NCBI RefSeq assembly: GCF_023702225.1
Contig: NZ_JAMQCO010000006.1
Location: 1 to 64,000, forward strand
Direction: 5' to 3'
Source of the DNA: Aureimonas altamirensis
GTDB lineage: Bacteria > Pseudomonadota > Alphaproteobacteria > Rhizobiales > Rhizobiaceae
Length of the DNA stretch: 64,000 nucleotides
Positions 61,433 to 64,000 of the stretch are shown in pieces. Position numbers and translations under genes: made by a program. The notes under the pieces were generated by a model, which was not told the origin of the DNA, ran no database searches, and saw nothing but the letters and a program-made list of their open reading frames with translations. The stretch's first letter is position 1, and every line of letters starts with the position of its first letter.

Positions 61433-63538
61433 TCATCCGGAGCGCAACAGGCGCACCGCCTCATCCTTGCCGAACAGATACAGGAGGGCGCGGACGGCCT
61501 GTCCGCGCGGCGAGGTCAGATCCGGATCCTGTGTCAGGAGCAGGCGCGCGTCGTCACGGGCGATCTCCATAAGGGCGGAATGCTCTTCCAGACGGGCGAT
61601 GCGAAAACTCTGCATGCCCGATTGTCGCGTGCCGAGAATGTCGCCTTCGCCCCGCAGGCGCAGGTCCTCCTCCGCGATCCGGAAGCCGTCTTCCGTTTCG
61701 CGCATGATGGCCAGCCTGGCATGGGCCGTCTGCCCCAATGGTCCGCGGTAAAGAAGAACGCAAGTGGAGGCGCGCGTTCCACGGCCGACACGCCCTCGCA
61801 ACTGGTGAAGTTGCGACAGGCCGAAGCGCTCGGCATGCTCGATCACGATGATGGAGGCCTCCGGCACGTCGACGCCGACTTCGATGACGGTCGTCGCCAC
61901 GATCAGCTTCGTATCGCCCGCCTTGAAGGCCGCCATCGCGGCGTCCTTCTCGTCACCGCTCATCTGGCCATGGACCAGCCCGACCTTGTCGCCGAACCAG
62001 CTTTTCAGCGTCTCGTACCGCTCCTGTGCGGCGGTCAGGTCGCTTTTCTCCGATTCCTCGACGAGCGGGCAGACCCAGTAGACGCGGTCGCCGCCATCCA
62101 TCGCCTTGCCGATGCGTTGCACGATTTCGCCGATCCGCTCGGTGGAGACGGCCACGGTGGCTATCGGCAGCCGGCCGGCCGGCTTGCCGGACAGCCGGGA
62201 AACGTCCATGTCGCCGAACGCCGCCAGTACGAGCGTGCGCGGGATCGGCGTCGCGGTCATGACGAGAAGGTCGGGCGCAACGCCTTTCCTGGTCAGTTGC
62301 AGGCGCTGATGGACGCCGAAGCGATGCTGCTCGTCCACCACGACGAGGCCGAGATTGCCGTAGGCGACATCCGCCTGGAACAGCGCATGCGTTCCGACCA
62401 CGATGTCGACCGAGCCGTCGGCCATGGCCTGCAGCTTGCGTTCGCGTGCCTTGCCGCTGTCACGCCCGGTCAGCAGCGCGATGGACATGCCGGCCTTGGC
62501 GCATATCGCCTCCAATCCGGCAAAATGCTGACGGGCAAGGATCTCCGTCGGCGCCAGCAAAGCGGATTGCGCGCCGGATTCACGTGCGGCGGCCATCGCC
62601 ATAAGCGCGACGACCGTCTTGCCGGCGCCGACATCGCCCTGCAGCAGCCGAAGCATTCGATCGGGCGCGGCCATGTCGGTGTAGATTTCCTGCAGCGCCG
62701 CGTCCTGCGCTTCCGTCAGCGTGAAGGGAAGCGCATCGACGACGCGCGCACGCAACGCGCCGTCGCCGCCAAGGCTTTGGCCGCGCAGCTTGCGCATGCG
62801 CTGACGCGACAGGGCAAGCGCCATCTGGCTGGCGAGGAACTCGTCATAGGCTAGGCGTTGGAAGGCCGGGCTCTTCGGTTCCGCATGGTCCGGGGTTTCG
62901 GGGTTGTGGATCTGCAGCAGCGCTTCCGCGAAGGCAGGAAAGCGCTGGCGCGCCAGTGCCTGCGGCTCTATCCATTCCGCCAGCGGCGGAACGCTCGTCA
63001 GCGCCGCCTCCACCGCCTTGCGCAGGGTGCGCGGCGACAGGCCCGCCGTCATCGGGTAGACAGGTTCCACCAAGGCGAGATGTTCCGCCTCGTCCAGCGG
63101 CGCGACGAAATCCGGATGGACCATGGACGGGCGGCCGTTGAACCGCTCGACCTTGCCGGAGACGAGAACGTCGGCCTCCAGCGGCAGAAGTTTTTCGATC
63201 CACGGCCGGTTCGGCCGGAAATAGGTGAGGGTGATTTCTCCGGTCTCGTCGGTCGCCAGGATTCGGGCGGGCTGGTTGCCGGCCTTGCCGCCGGGAAAGA
63301 AGTGCCGTGTCACGCGCAGCGCCAGGCTGACGATCTCGCCCTCCGGCGCATCGGCCACCGCGACGCGCCTTCGCCTGTCGATCACACCGGAGGGCAAATG
63401 GAACAGGAGGTCGCGGACCCGTGCGTCCCCGCCACCGGAGGGCGCGACAAGGCCAGCCATTGAGGCAGCCACCTTGGGCCCGACGCCGGGCAGGCTCGTG
63501 ATCGGCGCAAAGAGAGGATCGAGGGCGGAAGGGCGCAT
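61433..63538 (-). CDS. recG: ATP-dependent DNA helicase RecG
   Basis: A 701-residue branch-migration helicase that reverses stalled forks. The N-terminal wedge/OB domain (about 60-200) is followed by the helicase core: Walker A LLQGDVGAGKTVVALMAM, motif II VVVDEQHRFGVHQR, motif III MTATPIPRTL, and motif VI QLRGRVGRGTR. Length is right. The stop abuts the glmS stop; terminator sequence is not evident. Confidence 0.97.
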   Translation of the reverse strand: MRPSALDPLFAPITSLPGVGPKVAASMAGLVAPSGGGDARVRDLLFHLPSGVIDRRRRVAVADAPEGEIVSLALRVTRHFFPGGKAGNQPARILATDETGEITLTYFRPNRPWIEKLLPLEADVLVSGKVERFNGRPSMVHPDFVAPLDEAEHLALVEPVYPMTAGLSPRTLRKAVEAALTSVPPLAEWIEPQALARQRFPAFAEALLQIHNPETPDHAEPKSPAFQRLAYDEFLASQMALALSRQRMRKLRGQSLGGDGALRARVVDALPFTLTEAQDAALQEIYTDMAAPDRMLRLLQGDVGAGKTVVALMAMAAARESGAQSALLAPTEILARQHFAGLEAICAKAGMSIALLTGRDSGKARERKLQAMADGSVDIVVGTHALFQADVAYGNLGLVVVDEQHRFGVHQRLQLTRKGVAPDLLVMTATPIPRTLVLAAFGDMDVSRLSGKPAGRLPIATVAVSTERIGEIVQRIGKAMDGGDRVYWVCPLVEESEKSDLTAAQERYETLKSWFGDKVGLVHGQMSGDEKDAAMAAFKAGDTKLIVATTVIEVGVDVPEASIIVIEHAERFGLSQLHQLRGRVGRGTRASTCVLLYRGPLGQTAHARLAIMRETEDGFRIAEEDLRLRGEGDILGTRQSGMQSFRIARLEEHSALMEIARDDARLLLTQDPDLTSPRGQAVRALLYLFGKDEAVRLLRSG

Positions 63539-63648
63539 GCCATTCCAATACCCCGGCAGGCCGCAGATGCAAGCGCCGGGCTTTCCGTTTGCGTCCGCGA
63601 TGCCCTATATGTGCGCGCTCGTGCTGCAAGGAGCCGCAAGGAAAGACG

Positions 63649-63945
63649 ATGACAGGTATCGGCCGTACATCCAGCGATCTCGACCCGCGCAGGCGCAAGG
63701 TGCTGTTCCGCTCCTGGCATCGCGGCACGCGCGAGATGGACCTGGTGCTGGGCCGCTTCGCCGATGCCGAGATAGACCGGCTGAGCGAGGATGAACTGAC
63801 CGTCTACGAGGCGCTCATCGAAGCGCCCGACCGGGAAATATTCTCGTGGATCACGGGTACGGAGCCGACGCCGGCCGAATACGATACGCCGATCTTCCGG
63901 CGCATCCGCGATTTCTATGCGCTGCCGGAAGGCGATGCGCGATGA
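63649..63945 (+). CDS. sdhE: Succinate dehydrogenase assembly factor SdhE (YgfY/Sdh5)
   Basis: A 98-residue FAD assembly factor for succinate dehydrogenase. The conserved RxGxx segment appears as FRSWHRGTREMDLVLGRF (residues 21-38, with R-G-x-x-E-M-D). A second helix LSEDELTVYEALIEAPD follows. ATG at 63649 lies after GGAAAGACG. Its stop overlaps the next start (ATGA). Confidence 0.93.
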   Translation: MTGIGRTSSDLDPRRRKVLFRSWHRGTREMDLVLGRFADAEIDRLSEDELTVYEALIEAPDREIFSWITGTEPTPAEYDTPIFRRIRDFYALPEGDAR

Positions 63946-64000
63946 GCCAGCCGGCGGATTTGAAGAAAGGGCTGTCCAGGGACGGCGCGCTCGCCATCGG
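63942..64000 (+). CDS. mfd: Start of a probable transcription-repair coupling factor (partial)
   Basis: Only the first 19-20 residues are inside the window (MSQPADLKKGLSRDGALAI). The call rests on context: in Hyphomicrobiales the gene after recG-sdhE is normally mfd. The visible residues do not prove it. Confidence 0.5.
   Translation, partial: MSQPADLKKGLSRDGALAI

Noticed and set aside
1-64000. CRISPR array, rRNA operon or intact insertion sequence
   Set aside because: No regularly spaced direct repeats, rRNA sequence or intact transposase gene with terminal repeats was found.

Overview
The window is GC-rich chromosomal DNA from an alphaproteobacterium, most likely a member of the Hyphomicrobiales (Rhizobiales). 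The best evidence is the right-hand core block ccdA - glmU - glmS / recG (convergent) - sdhE - start of a probable mfd, preceded by a tRNA-Lys. Dense ABC-transporter operons, a separate-subunit Mrp antiporter, ECF41 regulation and GTG starts fit the same group. Genus cannot be fixed from the sequence; something near Aurantimonadaceae/Rhizobiaceae is only a guess.

Layout. (1) 0.5-1.5 kb: two eroded genes, an N-terminally truncated anti-sigma factor and a frameshifted tyrosine recombinase. (2) 1.9-6.2 kb: a membrane/metal stress cluster: Yip1-like membrane protein, cytochrome b561, VIT-family metal transporter, isoprenylcysteine methyltransferase-like protein, and a manganese exporter (mntP) behind a yybP-ykoY Mn2+ riboswitch, then a second cytochrome b561 broken in a G-run. 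(3) 6.4-16.0 kb: an arabinan/arabino-oligosaccharide operon: ArsR-type regulator, GH51 arabinofuranosidase, a complete oligopeptide-type ABC importer (SBP, two permeases, two ATPases) and a GH43-like hydrolase. (4) 16.4-16.8 kb: a decayed paralogue of the VIT gene. (5) 17.3-29.8 kb, minus strand: mnhABCDEFG (Mrp Na+/H+ antiporter), an AGCS Na+/amino-acid symporter, cstA with a tiny CC-ending protein and an ArsA/Get3-like ATPase, a VTT-domain protein, a K+ channel with a C-terminal zinc ribbon, and a PAP2 phosphatase.

(6) 30.3-32.1 kb: a divergent SDR/XRE-regulator pair. (7) 32.3-40.2 kb: GntR regulator divergent from a translationally coupled operon encoding a spermidine/putrescine-type ABC importer, a GATase-like (BPL_N) protein and a cytosolic gamma-glutamyltransferase-like enzyme; this looks like an uptake-and-cleavage route for a gamma-glutamyl compound and is the best candidate for an undescribed pathway. 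(8) 40.6-45.2 kb: an unknown protein, an aminoglycoside nucleotidyltransferase remnant, and chrB-chrA chromate resistance. (9) 45.6-49.5 kb: an ECF41 sigma factor with its oxidoreductase/epimerase/carboxymuconolactone-decarboxylase-like targets; two target promoters with the ECF41 signature can be read directly. (10) 49.9-57.1 kb: a small integrase that has lost a catalytic Arg, and a giant DUF4011-helicase-nuclease-DUF3320 protein, probably antiviral, next to tRNA-Lys. (11) 57.3-64 kb: conserved core genes.

A family of about 58-bp dispersed repeats lies in the gaps of the accessory zone (30-50 kb). No rRNA, CRISPR array or intact insertion sequence was seen.
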